Source of the DNA: Pseudomonas muyukensis
GTDB taxonomy: Bacteria > Pseudomonadota > Gammaproteobacteria > Pseudomonadales > Pseudomonadaceae
DNA: 64,000 nt
Assembly: GCF_019139535.1 (NCBI RefSeq)
Contig: NZ_CP077073.1
Location: 509,501-573,500 of the forward strand
Direction of reading: 5' to 3'
Each line of letters starts with the position of its first letter. Position 1 is the first letter of the stretch. The notes below the pieces were generated by a model. It was not told where the DNA came from and ran no database searches. It saw only the letters and a list, made by a program, of their open reading frames with translations. Both the position numbers and the translations under genes were made by a program. This document shows positions 52,325 through 61,170 of the stretch, one piece after another.

Positions 52325-53731
52325 ATGCGTTGCCTGATGTTCGTTTGCCTGCTGATCTGCAGCCTGCCGACCCTCGCCCTCGACCGCTCGCGGGTGGAGG
52401 GCTACCTGTTGCCCAACGGCTTGCAGGTGATCCTCAAGTCGGGCTACGAGCGCGACCATGTGTCGATCCGTCTGGTGGTCGGTGTTGGCCTGGACGACTT
52501 CGCCTGCGACCAGCGCGAGCTGCCGCACCTGCTCGAGCACCTGCTGTTCAGCGGTATCGACGACACCGGCGAAGGCGGCCTGGAGGAGCGCATGCAGGCC
52601 CTGGGCGGGGAGTGGAACGCCTACACCAGCAGCGCCGACACCACCTTCGTCATCGAAGCGCCGGCACGCAACCAGCGCAAGGTGCTCGACCTGCTGCTGG
52701 CGGTGATCCGCGACACGCGCATCGACGCCAAGGCCCTGGCGACCGCCAAGACCATCATCGAGCGCGAGGATGGCGGCCATTACGGGCGCCTGCAACGCTG
52801 GCTCGACCGCCAGGACATCGGCCACCCGGCCAGCGACCAGCTGGCCACCGAGCTGGGCCTGAAATGCCCGGAACGCGCCTACCTCGACGACATGACTCTG
52901 GAGCAGGTGCAGCACCTGCGCGAACACTGGTACGCGGCCAACAACATGTCGCTGATCGTCGTCGGTGGCCTCGACCGCCTGCTGCCGGCCTATCTGGAGC
53001 GCACCTTTGGCGAGTTGCCGGCAACCGAGCCGGAAGAACGCCGCAGCCTCGAGAGCATCAGCCAGCAGGCCGAGCAACGGCGCAGCCTGACCCGCGGCTG
53101 GCTGGGCGACAACGTCAAGCTGCACTGGCTGTTCCTCGAGCCGACCCTGGAGGAGGGCCACGATCAGACCCTCGAGCTGTTGTCGCGCTACCTGGACTGG
53201 GCCTTGTACGACCAGCTGCGCCTGCGCCATGGCTTGTCCTACGGGCCGTCGGTGCAGCGCGAGAGCTTCGGCGACAGCGGCCTGTTCAGCCTCAACGCCG
53301 ACCTCGAGCGCCAGGACCTCGACACGGCGGTGAAGGTGCTCGAACAGCTGTTCGAGCACCTGCGCAAGCACGGCCTGGACCCAGACACCTTCGCCCGTAT
53401 CAAGGAGGCGGCGATCGCCCGGGAAAGCTGGACCACCCAGGGCAACGCGGCGCTGGCCGACTACTACTGGGGCGCGCTCAACGCCTATGAGGACGGGCGC
53501 TTCGCCGACCCGATCGGCAAACTGCGCCGGGTCAGCCTGAAGCAGGCCGACGCGGCGCTGCGCGAACTGCTCAAGGACCCAGGTTACCTGCGCATCGAGA
53601 AGCCGCTGCTGGGCTATGACGAGCTGTACGGCCTGGTGGCGCTGGGGCTGGCGCTGATCCTCGCGGTCGGGCTGGTGCGCCGACGCCGCCAGGCAGCAGC
53701 CAAGCCCAGCGGCGCTACACGGGCGCCGTGA
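52325..53731 (+). CDS. Membrane-anchored M16 (insulinase-family) peptidase homologue
   Basis: A 468-residue protein with a signal peptide (MRCLMFVCLLICSLPTLALD). The inverted zinc motif HLLEHLLFSG (HxxEH) is near residue 75, with a downstream Glu in AKTIIEREDGG near 149, so the metal site looks complete. The second, inactive-type lobe follows (LVAVVGGLDRLLPAYLERTFGEL region) and a C-terminal membrane helix (LYGLVALGLALILAVGLV) ends in RRRRQ. The paired partner usual for bacterial M16 proteins is absent. It starts 31 bp after the Na/Pi gene. Confidence 0.86.
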   Translation: MRCLMFVCLLICSLPTLALDRSRVEGYLLPNGLQVILKSGYERDHVSIRLVVGVGLDDFACDQRELPHLLEHLLFSGIDDTGEGGLEERMQALGGEWNAYTSSADTTFVIEAPARNQRKVLDLLLAVIRDTRIDAKALATAKTIIEREDGGHYGRLQRWLDRQDIGHPASDQLATELGLKCPERAYLDDMTLEQVQHLREHWYAANNMSLIVVGGLDRLLPAYLERTFGELPATEPEERRSLESISQQAEQRRSLTRGWLGDNVKLHWLFLEPTLEEGHDQTLELLSRYLDWALYDQLRLRHGLSYGPSVQRESFGDSGLFSLNADLERQDLDTAVKVLEQLFEHLRKHGLDPDTFARIKEAAIARESWTTQGNAALADYYWGALNAYEDGRFADPIGKLRRVSLKQADAALRELLKDPGYLRIEKPLLGYDELYGLVALGLALILAVGLVRRRRQAAAKPSGATRAP

Positions 53732-53770
53732 TTCGGCGGTATCCTGTCGGCCAACAGCGTCTGCGTGGGC

Positions 53771-53812
53771 GCGTGCTTGCCCCGCGATAAGCCCATCGCG
53801 GGGCAAGCACGC
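53771..53812. terminator. Perfect inverted repeat after the M16 gene
   Basis: GCGTGCTTGCCCCGCGAT and ATCGCGGGGCAAGCACGC are 18-bp perfect arms with a 6-nt loop. There is no T-run; a REP-like terminator or mRNA stabiliser. Confidence 0.6.
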
Positions 53813-53853
53813 TCCCATGACGCCTCGAACACGCCCCTTGCTGCTGTAGACCC

Positions 53854-54873
53854 ATGCCCCCAATCCCCAGCTTCATCCTGCGCCTCATCGAGCTGCTCAA
53901 GCGCTACCCCGGTATCATCGCGCTCTATGGTTTCCTCTCTGGTATCGGCAGCTTCATCCTGGTCGACCGCCAGGCCGGCCTGGCCAGCTGGATCGCCATC
54001 CTGATGCTGGTCAGCTGGGTCTGGCTGATGCTGGAGAACACCCTCACCGAGCTGTTCGCCCGCACCTTCAAGCGCGAGATCCCGCAGCCGCTGCTGCGCT
54101 ACGCCACCCAGCTGATCCACCAGGAGAGCCTGTTCTTCGTCCTGCCGTTCTTCTTCATCACCACCACCTGGAACAGCGGCCAGCTGATCTTCACCGGGCT
54201 GCTCGGCGCCGCCGGGCTGATCTCCATCGTCGACCCGCTGTACTACAAATGGCTGGCGCCACGGCGCTGGCTGTTCCTCGCGCTGCATACCCTGACGCTG
54301 TTCGCGGCGATGCTCACGGCGCTGCCGATCATCCTGCACCTGACCACCGCGCAAAGCTTCAAGCTGGCGCTGGTGGCCGCCATGCTGCTGTCGTTCCCGA
54401 GCCTGGCCAGCAGCTTCCCGATCAACAACTGGCGCCGCGGCGTGGCCTTGGTGCTGGTGACCCTGGCAGTGGGCGGGGGCGGGTGGCTGATGCGCTCCTG
54501 GGTGCCGCCGGCGACCCTGTGGATGACCGATGTGGCGGTGAGCACCGAGGTGATCAACCGCCAGCCGGGGGCCTCGCTGGAGCAGGTGCCCGCCAGCCGC
54601 ATCCGCAATGGCGGGCTGTACGCCTACACCGCGATCAACGCCCCACGGGGCCTGGACGAGCGCATCTACCATGTGTGGCAGTTCGACGGCAAAGAGGTCG
54701 ACCGTATCGCCCTGGATATCCACGGCGGGCGCAAGGAAGGCTACCGGGCCTGGACCCACAAGCAGAACTTCCCGCCGAACCCGGTGGGCAAGTGGCAGGT
54801 GCGGGTGCTGACCGAGGATGGCCAGGTGATCGGGGTGTTGCGCTTCAAGGTGGTCGACGACACTGCCCGCTGA
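53854..54873 (+). CDS. DUF5924/DUF2914 membrane protein
   Basis: A 339-residue protein. The N-terminal half has about six membrane helices (LYGFLSGIGSFILV, IAILMLVSWVWLMLENTLTELFARTFKREIPQPLLRYATQLIHQESLFFVLPFFF), matching DUF5924. The C-terminal ~110 residues are a soluble DUF2914 beta domain (AVSTEVINRQPG, IYHVWQFDGKEVDRIALDI, GKWQVRVLTEDGQVIGVLRF). Function unknown. It is followed 34 bp later by the MCE operon. Confidence 0.8.
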   Translation: MPPIPSFILRLIELLKRYPGIIALYGFLSGIGSFILVDRQAGLASWIAILMLVSWVWLMLENTLTELFARTFKREIPQPLLRYATQLIHQESLFFVLPFFFITTTWNSGQLIFTGLLGAAGLISIVDPLYYKWLAPRRWLFLALHTLTLFAAMLTALPIILHLTTAQSFKLALVAAMLLSFPSLASSFPINNWRRGVALVLVTLAVGGGGWLMRSWVPPATLWMTDVAVSTEVINRQPGASLEQVPASRIRNGGLYAYTAINAPRGLDERIYHVWQFDGKEVDRIALDIHGGRKEGYRAWTHKQNFPPNPVGKWQVRVLTEDGQVIGVLRFKVVDDTAR

Positions 54874-54907
54874 GCTATGATCTGACTCGCCGCCCATTGT
54901 CTGAAGC

Positions 54908-56041
54908 ATGGAGCCCATGACCGTCCCCAGCGCCACCCTGGACACCAGCCAGCAGCCGTCGCGCCTGCGTATCGTCGGCGACTGGACCCTGGCCCACTAC
55001 AGCAGCCTCAAGCGCGAGTGCGAGCGTCTGGGCAGCCAATACGCCGACGACACCCTCGCCGACCTCAGTCAGCTTGGCCGCCTGGACACCGCCGGCGCCT
55101 CGCTGCTGGCCGAACTGCTCGGTGCCAAGCGCCTGGCCCACTGCACCGACGAGCTCCCCGAAGCCAGCCGCGCGCTACTGAAGAACGTGTACTGCTCGGT
55201 GCAGGACTACTGCATCCCGGTCAAGCAACCCGAGCGACCGGTGCTGATCCTGCTGCTGGCTCGCATCGGTTGCGCCGTCGATCAGCTCTGGCAGGACTCC
55301 CTCCAGGTGCTGGGCTTCATCGGCCTGATCCTGCAGACCCTGTTCCTGCGCCTGTTCCAGCCGCACCGCTGGCGCGTCACCCCGGTGGTCGCCCACCTCG
55401 AGCAGACCGGCCTGGACGCCGCGCCGATCGTCGCCCTGCTGACCTTCCTGGTGGGTGCGGTGGTGGCCTTCCTCGGCGCCACGGTGCTGGCCGACTTTGG
55501 CGCGACCATCTTCACCGTCGACCTGGTGGCGTTCTCCTTCCTGCGCGAGTTCGCCGTGCTGCTGACCGCCATCCTCATGGCCGGGCGCACCGCCAGCGCC
55601 TTCACCGCGCAGATCGGCTCGATGAAGGCCAACGAAGAGATCGACGCCATCCGCACCCTGGGCCTGAACCCCATCGAGCTGCTGGTGGTGCCGCGGGTGC
55701 TGGCGTTGCTGATCGCGCTGCCGCTGCTGACCTTCGTCGCGATGATCTGCGGCATGGTCGGCGGCGCGGTGGTCTGCGCCCTGACCCTGGACATCTCGCC
55801 GGCCATGTTCCTCTCGCTGCTGCAAAGCGACATCGGTGTGCAGCACTTCCTGGTGGGCCTGGCCAAGGCGCCGTTCTTCGCCTTCCTGATCGCCGCCATC
55901 GGCTGCCTGGAAGGCTTCAAGGTCAGCGGCAGCGCCGAGTCGGTCGGCGCCCACACCACCTCGGCGGTGGTGCAATCGATCTTCGTGGTCATCGTCCTGG
56001 ACGCCGTGGCCGCGCTGTTCTTCATGGAGATGGGCTGGTGA
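54908..56041 (+). CDS. MlaE-type ABC permease with N-terminal STAS domain
   Basis: A 377-residue protein. The first ~95 residues form a STAS (MlaB-like) domain (LRIVGDWTLAHYSSLKRECERLG, LADLSQLGRLDTAGASLLAELLG). The MlaE permease follows with LEQTGLDAAPIVALLTFLVGAVVAFLG, AGRTASAFTAQIGSMKANEEIDAI and VVPRVLALLIALPLLTF. In the Mla system MlaB and MlaE are separate; fusion replaces the separate STAS subunit. It is the inner membrane subunit of a lipid transporter. The stop overlaps the ATPase start (GTGA). Confidence 0.9.
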   Translation: MEPMTVPSATLDTSQQPSRLRIVGDWTLAHYSSLKRECERLGSQYADDTLADLSQLGRLDTAGASLLAELLGAKRLAHCTDELPEASRALLKNVYCSVQDYCIPVKQPERPVLILLLARIGCAVDQLWQDSLQVLGFIGLILQTLFLRLFQPHRWRVTPVVAHLEQTGLDAAPIVALLTFLVGAVVAFLGATVLADFGATIFTVDLVAFSFLREFAVLLTAILMAGRTASAFTAQIGSMKANEEIDAIRTLGLNPIELLVVPRVLALLIALPLLTFVAMICGMVGGAVVCALTLDISPAMFLSLLQSDIGVQHFLVGLAKAPFFAFLIAAIGCLEGFKVSGSAESVGAHTTSAVVQSIFVVIVLDAVAALFFMEMGW

Positions 56042-56823
56042 GCGAAGCGGTGATCGAAGCCCGGGGCCTGTGCAACCGCTTTGGCAGCCAGAGCGTGCAC
56101 GAGAACCTCGACCTGGACCTGTACCGCGGCGAGATCCTCGCCGTGGTCGGTGGCTCGGGCAGCGGCAAGTCGGTGCTGCTGCGCAGCATCGTCGGCCTGC
56201 GCCGGCCCAACGAGGGCAGGGTGAAGGTGTTCGGCGAGGACCTGGCCACGGCCAGCGAGACGCAACGCTCGCTGATCGAGCGGCGCTTCGGCGTGTTGTT
56301 CCAGAAGGGCGCGCTGTTCTCGTCGCTGACCGTGACCGAGAACGTCGCCCTGCCGCTGATCGAGCATGCCGGGCTGTCGCGGGCCGACGCCGAGCACCTG
56401 GCCGGGGTCAAGCTGGCCCTGGCCGGGCTGCCGATCAGCGCCGCCGACAAGTACCCGGCGTCGCTGTCCGGCGGCATGATCAAGCGCGCCGCGCTGGCCC
56501 GCGCCCTGGCCCTGGACCCGGACATCCTGTTCCTCGACGAACCCACCGCCGGCCTCGACCCGATCGGCGCCGCCGCCTTCGACCAGTTGATCCTGACCCT
56601 GCGCGACGCCCTGGGCCTGTCGGTGTTCCTCATCACCCACGACCTCGACACCCTGTACACCATCACCGACCGCATCGCCGTGCTGTCGCAGAAGAAGGTG
56701 CTGGTGGCCGGCCCGCTGGCCGAGGTCGAGCAGACCAATGATCCCTGGATCCACGAATACTTTCACGGCCCGCGCGGCCGGGCGGCCGAAGATGCCGCCC
56801 TGCGCGCCCGCCAGGAGCGCTGA
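56038..56823 (+). CDS. MlaF-type ABC ATPase
   Basis: A 261-residue ATPase starting GTG: Walker A VGGSGSGKSVLLRSI near residue 37, Q-loop FGVLFQKGALFSSLTV, signature LSGGMIKRAALARALA, Walker B ILFLDEPTAGLDP and H-loop LITHDLDTL. The LSGGM signature is typical of MlaF/Ttg2A. It energises the MlaE-type permease. Followed 3 bp later by the MCE gene. Confidence 0.92.
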   Translation: MSEAVIEARGLCNRFGSQSVHENLDLDLYRGEILAVVGGSGSGKSVLLRSIVGLRRPNEGRVKVFGEDLATASETQRSLIERRFGVLFQKGALFSSLTVTENVALPLIEHAGLSRADAEHLAGVKLALAGLPISAADKYPASLSGGMIKRAALARALALDPDILFLDEPTAGLDPIGAAAFDQLILTLRDALGLSVFLITHDLDTLYTITDRIAVLSQKKVLVAGPLAEVEQTNDPWIHEYFHGPRGRAAEDAALRARQER

Positions 56824-56826
56824 ACG

Positions 56827-57765
56827 ATGGAAACCCGAGCTCATCATGTCCTGATCGGCCTGGTCACCGTATTGGTGGTGGCCGGCGCCATGCTGTTCGG
56901 CCTGTGGCTGACCAAGGCCAGCGTCGACGACACCTTCAAGGACTATGAAGTGGTGTTCAACGAGGCGGTGTCGGGCCTGTCGCGCGGCAGCCCGGTGCAG
57001 TACAACGGCATCAAGGTGGGCGACGTCAGCACCCTGCGCCTGGACCCCAAGGACCCGCGCCGGGTGCTGGCGCGGGTGCGCCTGAGCGCCGACACGCCAG
57101 TCAAGCAGGACACCCAGGCCAAGCTGACCCTGGCCGGGGTGACCGGCAACTCGTTCATCCAGCTCAGCGGCGGCACCCCGCAAAGCCCCGAGCTCAAGGG
57201 CAAGGATGGCAAGCTGCCGGTGATCGTCGCCTCGCCATCGCCGATTTCACGCCTGCTCAACGACAGCAGCGACCTGGTGACCAATATCAACCTGCTGCTG
57301 CACAACGCCAACCAGATGTTCTCGCAAAGCAACGTCGAGCACCTGAGCAACACCCTGGCCAACCTCGACCAGACCACCGGCGCCTTCGCCAGCAAGCGCG
57401 GCGGCATCGCCGATGCCCTGGCGCAACTGGCCGAAGTCGGCCGCCAGGCCAACGCCACCCTGGCCGAGACCCAGGCGCTGATGCGCAACGCCAACGGCCT
57501 GCTCGGCAACCAGGGCAAACAGGCCATCGGCAGCGCCGAGCAGGCCATGCAGGCGCTGGCCGAGAGCACCGCGACCATCAACAGCCTGCTCAAGGACAAC
57601 CGCCAGTCCCTCGACGACGGCGCCCAGGGCCTCAATCAGCTGGCCCCGGCCATCCGTGAACTGCGCGAGACCCTCAACGCCCTCAAGGGCATTTCCCGGC
57701 GCCTGGAAGCCGACCCCAGCGGCTACCTGCTGGGCCGCGACAACAACAAGGAGTTCCAGCCATGA
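56827..57765 (+). CDS. MCE-domain protein (MlaD/PqiB-like)
   Basis: A 312-residue protein: N-terminal membrane helix (VLIGLVTVLVVAGAMLFGLWLTK), one MCE domain about residues 38-115 (VVFNEAVSGLSRGSPVQYNGIKVGDVSTLRL), then a long helical region with repeated NTLANLDQTTG-like and ANATLAETQALMRNANGLLG segments. The MCE domain forms a hexameric ring carrying lipids across the periplasm. The extended helices suggest a channel reaching further than MlaD. ATGA overlap with the lipoprotein gene. Confidence 0.9.
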   Translation: METRAHHVLIGLVTVLVVAGAMLFGLWLTKASVDDTFKDYEVVFNEAVSGLSRGSPVQYNGIKVGDVSTLRLDPKDPRRVLARVRLSADTPVKQDTQAKLTLAGVTGNSFIQLSGGTPQSPELKGKDGKLPVIVASPSPISRLLNDSSDLVTNINLLLHNANQMFSQSNVEHLSNTLANLDQTTGAFASKRGGIADALAQLAEVGRQANATLAETQALMRNANGLLGNQGKQAIGSAEQAMQALAESTATINSLLKDNRQSLDDGAQGLNQLAPAIRELRETLNALKGISRRLEADPSGYLLGRDNNKEFQP

Positions 57766-58376
57766 TCCCGTCGCTGCGCCTGGCCGCGCTGGCCGCCACC
57801 CTGGGCCTGGTCCCGGCCTGCTCGATCCTGCCGCACAGCGAGCCTGTGGATATCTACCGCCTGCCGGTGACCCAGGCCACGGCCAATGCCGCGCCGCTGG
57901 ACTGGTCGCTGCGCCTGAACAAGCCGTTGACCAGCGAAGCCCTGGCCGGCCCGCGCATCGCGGTGATCCCCCAAGGCGACGTGATCAGCAGCTACAAGGG
58001 CGCGCGCTGGAGCGACCCGGTGCCGATGCTGCTGCGCAATCGCCTGCTCGATGGTTTCCAGCGTGACGGCCGGGTGCCGCGCCTGAGCGCCGACGACAGC
58101 AACCTGCAAGCCGACTACGAGTTGGCCGGCGAGCTGCAGGCGTTCCAGAGCGAGTACCGTGCCGGCGCGCAGCTGGAGGTGGTGATCCGCTATGACGCAC
58201 GCCTGGTGCAGGGGCGCACCCAGCGCATCCTCGCCAGCAAACGCTTCGAGGTGCGCCAGCCGCTCAACGATGGGAAAGTGCCGGCAGTGGTTGCCGGCTT
58301 CGGCGCGGCCAGCGATGTGCTGGCGCGCCAGGTGATTGCCTGGACAGTCGCCCAGGCTCAGGCGAAGAACCAGTAG
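57762..58376 (+). CDS. ABC-type transport auxiliary lipoprotein (PqiC-like)
   Basis: A 204-residue lipoprotein with signal peptide LRLAALAATLGLVPACS (lipobox VPAC, Cys near residue 23), then the auxiliary-component domain (IYRLPVTQA, GPRIAVIPQGDVISSYKGARWSDPVPMLLRNRLLDGFQ). PqiC-like lipoproteins sit in the outer membrane and receive lipids from MCE partners. It ends the MCE operon and overlaps the convergent SpmAB gene by 19 bp at the 3' end. Confidence 0.87.
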   Translation: MIPSLRLAALAATLGLVPACSILPHSEPVDIYRLPVTQATANAAPLDWSLRLNKPLTSEALAGPRIAVIPQGDVISSYKGARWSDPVPMLLRNRLLDGFQRDGRVPRLSADDSNLQADYELAGELQAFQSEYRAGAQLEVVIRYDARLVQGRTQRILASKRFEVRQPLNDGKVPAVVAGFGAASDVLARQVIAWTVAQAQAKNQ

Positions 58377-59587
58377 CAGACGAAGATCGCCGCGATCACC
58401 CCGGACAACTCGGCCAGCAGGGCGCAGCCGACGGCATGGCGCACCCGCTGGATGCCCACCGCGCCGAAGTAGACCGCCAGCACGTAGAAGGTGGTCTCGG
58501 TGCTGCCCTGGATGGTTGCCGCCACCAGCGCCGGGAAGCTGTCGACGCCATGGGCCTGCATGGTCTCGATCAACATGGCCCGCGCCGCGCTGCCGGAGAA
58601 CGGCTTGACCAGCGCGGTGGGCAGGCCTTCGACGAAGCGGGTATCCAGGCCCATCCAGTTCACTGCATGGCGAATGCCATCCAGGGCCAGCTCCAGGGCG
58701 CCCGAGGCGCGCAGCACACCGACCGCCACCAGCATCGCCACCAGGTAGGGCAACAGCCCCTTGGCCACATCGAAGCCTTCCTTGGCGCCTTCGACGAAGG
58801 CTTCGTACACCTGCACCCGCTTCAACGCGCCGATCACCAGGAACAGGATGATCACGCCGAACAGCGTGAGGTTGCCGAGGATCGACGACAGGCCGGCCAG
58901 GGCGGCGGCCGACAAGGTGCCAAGGAACGCCATGAAGCCGCCCAACAGCAAGGCGCCGGGGATCAGGTACGCCAGCACCACGGGGTCCCACAGGCGCAGG
59001 CGCTGCATCACGGCCACCGACAGCAGGCCGACCAGGGTCGAACAGCTGGTGGCCAGCAGGATCGGCAGGAACACCAGGGTCGGATCGGTGGCGCCTTGCT
59101 GGGCGCGGTACATGAAGATGGTCACCGGCAGCAAGGTCAGCGACGAGGCGTTGAGCACCAGGAACAGGATCTGCGCGTTGCTCGCCGTGGTGCTGCTGGG
59201 GTTGAGCTCCTGCAACGCGCGCATGGCCTTCAGGCCGATCGGCGTGGCGGCGTTGTCCAGGCCCAGGCCGTTGGCGGCGAAGTTCATGGTGATCAGGCCC
59301 AGGGCCGGGTGGCCAGGCGGTACTTCCGGCATCAGCCGGGCGAACAGCGGGCCGAGGACCTTGGCCAGCCATTCGACGATGCCGGCCTTCTCGGCGATCT
59401 TGAGAAAGCCCAGCCACAAGGTCAGGGTGCCGAACAGCAGGACCATGACCTCCACCGACAACTTGGCCATGGCGAAGATGCTCTCGACCATGGCGGCGAA
59501 GATGCCGGCATTGCCGCCTACCAGCCACTGGGCCAGGGCGGAGATGGCCGCCACCAGGAAAAAGCCGAGCCACAGGCCGTTGAGCAT
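58358..59587 (-). CDS. Fused spore-maturation-type protein SpmA-SpmB (nucleoside recognition domains)
   Basis: A 409-residue membrane protein: two Gate/nucleoside-recognition domains in tandem, SpmA-like at residues ~1-200 (NFAANGLGLDNAATPIGLKAMRALQELNP) and SpmB-like at ~225-405 (LVKPFSGSAARAMLIETM, TIQGSTETTFYVLAVYFGAVG). In Bacillus these are two genes for spore core dehydration. In pseudomonads, which do not sporulate, the role is unknown. The start MLNGLWLGFF is chosen since the upstream extension runs through a REP. Confidence 0.85.
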   Translation of the reverse strand: MLNGLWLGFFLVAAISALAQWLVGGNAGIFAAMVESIFAMAKLSVEVMVLLFGTLTLWLGFLKIAEKAGIVEWLAKVLGPLFARLMPEVPPGHPALGLITMNFAANGLGLDNAATPIGLKAMRALQELNPSSTTASNAQILFLVLNASSLTLLPVTIFMYRAQQGATDPTLVFLPILLATSCSTLVGLLSVAVMQRLRLWDPVVLAYLIPGALLLGGFMAFLGTLSAAALAGLSSILGNLTLFGVIILFLVIGALKRVQVYEAFVEGAKEGFDVAKGLLPYLVAMLVAVGVLRASGALELALDGIRHAVNWMGLDTRFVEGLPTALVKPFSGSAARAMLIETMQAHGVDSFPALVAATIQGSTETTFYVLAVYFGAVGIQRVRHAVGCALLAELSGVIAAIFVCYWFFA

Positions 59588-59656
59588 CCGTGTATACCCC
59601 CGTGAAAAATGCCCGAATGATAGCGCATGCCGGCGCCTGGCTGGGGGCCGCGTACC

Positions 59657-59771
59657 TGTAGGAGCGGCCTTGTGTCGCGAAAGGGCTGCGCAGCGGCCCC
59701 GGCGATTTTGCATGATGCCGAGACTCTGGGGCCGCTGCGCGCCCCTTTCGCGACACAAGGCCGCTCCTACA
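59657..59771. repeat. Inverted pair of REP elements
   Basis: TGTAGGAGCGGCCTTGTGTCGC at left and TTTCGCGACACAAGGCCGCTCCTACAG at right, upstream of SpmAB and downstream of gltP, directly followed by a run of 8 G. Confidence 0.85.
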
Positions 59772-59789
59772 GGGGGGGGTCGCCTATAA

Positions 59790-59823
59790 AACGAAAAGCC
59801 CCGACTAGTCGGGGCTTTTCGTT
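59790..59823 (-). terminator. Terminator after gltP
   Basis: AACGAAAAGCCCCGACTAGTCGGGGCTTTTCGTT is a perfect palindrome ending 12 bp from the gltP stop. Confidence 0.85.
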
Positions 59824-59835
59824 CAGCTCAGCGGC

Positions 59836-61170
59836 TTACTGGTTGACGGTCTTGCCCGCCACCGAAGCTGGCTGGGTGCCTTTGGCCAGCACCAGCGACT
59901 GGTAGTACGCCTCGCCCTTCTCGGCGTCGTACATGCCCTGCCACTTGGCGATGACCACCGCGGCCAGGGCGTTGCCCACCACGTTCAGCGCGGTACGGGC
60001 CATGTCCATGATGCGGTCGACACCGGCGATGAAGGCCAGGCCTTCCAGCGGAATGCCCACGCTGCCCAGGGTGGCCAGCAGCACCACGAAGGAGACGCCC
60101 GGCACGCCGGCGATACCCTTGGAGGTGACCATCAGGGTCAGCACCAGCAGCAGCTGCTGGCTCCACGACAGGTCGATGCCGTACAGCTGGGCGATGAAGA
60201 TCGCCGCGATGCTCTGGTACAGGGTCGAGCCGTCGAGGTTGAACGAGTAGCCGGTCGGCACCACGAACGAGCAGATCGACTTCGGCGCACCGAACTTCTC
60301 CATCTTCTCGATCACGCGCGGCAGCACGGTCTCGGAGCTGGAGGTGGAGTAGGCGAGGATCAGCTCGTCTTTCATGATGCGCATGATGCGGATGATCGAG
60401 AAACCGAACACCCGCGCCACCAGGCCCAGCACCATGAAGGCGAAGAAGGCGATGGCGAAGTACACCAGCAGCACCAGCTTGGCCAGCGGCAGCAGCGAGG
60501 CGAAGCCGAAGTTGGCGACGGTGGCGGCGATCAGGGCGAACACGCCGATCGGGGCGTAGTTCATGATCATGTGGGTGACCTTGAACATGGTCTCCGACAC
60601 GCCCTGGAAGGTACGCACCAGTGGCTCGCGCAGGTCGGCGTTGAGGCTCGACAAGCCCATGCCGAACATGACCGAGAAGAAGATGATCGGCAGCATCTCG
60701 CCACGCATCAACGCCGCGAAGATGTTCGACGGGATCAGGTTGAGCAGGGTCTCGATGAACGCGTGCTCATGCTGCACCTCGGCCGCGGTGGCCTGGTACT
60801 TGGAGATGTCGACAGTGCCCAGGGTGCTCATGTCGATGCCGGCGCCCGGATGGAACACGTTGGCCAGGACCAGGCCGACGACGATGGCGATGGTGGTCAC
60901 CACCTCGAAGTAGATGATGGTCTTCAGGCCGATGCTGCCCAGTTTCTTCGCGTCGCCAACCCCGGCGATGCCCACGATCAGCGACGAAATCACGATCGGG
61001 ACGACGATCATCTTGATCAGGCGAATGAAGATGTCGCCGGCAGGTTGGAGGACGTTGCTGATCCACCATGCCTTTTCTGCACTGAAATGATTCAGTAGCG
61101 CGCCGACTGCAACGCCCAGCAACAGACCGATGACGATCTGCCAGGCGAGGCTCAGTTTTGCCTTCTTCAT
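59836..61170 (-). CDS. gltP: Glutamate/aspartate:proton symporter GltP
   Basis: A 444-residue DAACS-family carrier with eight helices and two hairpins. Signatures are SSSETVLPRVIEKMEKFG (HP1 serine-rich loop), GYSFNLDGSTLYQ (TM7 NxD region), and TSKGIAGVPGVSFVVL (HP2). ATG 61170 gives the usual MKKAKLSLAWQIVIG start; a longer frame is rejected. It imports dicarboxylic amino acids. About 730 bp upstream contain no gene, so it may have a long regulatory region. Confidence 0.93.
   Translation of the reverse strand: MKKAKLSLAWQIVIGLLLGVAVGALLNHFSAEKAWWISNVLQPAGDIFIRLIKMIVVPIVISSLIVGIAGVGDAKKLGSIGLKTIIYFEVVTTIAIVVGLVLANVFHPGAGIDMSTLGTVDISKYQATAAEVQHEHAFIETLLNLIPSNIFAALMRGEMLPIIFFSVMFGMGLSSLNADLREPLVRTFQGVSETMFKVTHMIMNYAPIGVFALIAATVANFGFASLLPLAKLVLLVYFAIAFFAFMVLGLVARVFGFSIIRIMRIMKDELILAYSTSSSETVLPRVIEKMEKFGAPKSICSFVVPTGYSFNLDGSTLYQSIAAIFIAQLYGIDLSWSQQLLLVLTLMVTSKGIAGVPGVSFVVLLATLGSVGIPLEGLAFIAGVDRIMDMARTALNVVGNALAAVVIAKWQGMYDAEKGEAYYQSLVLAKGTQPASVAGKTVNQ

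Noticed and set aside
53614..54945. 443-codon ORF antisense to the DUF5924 gene
   Set aside because: Shadow frame crossing the M16/DUF5924 boundary and a perfect inverted repeat. No family features.
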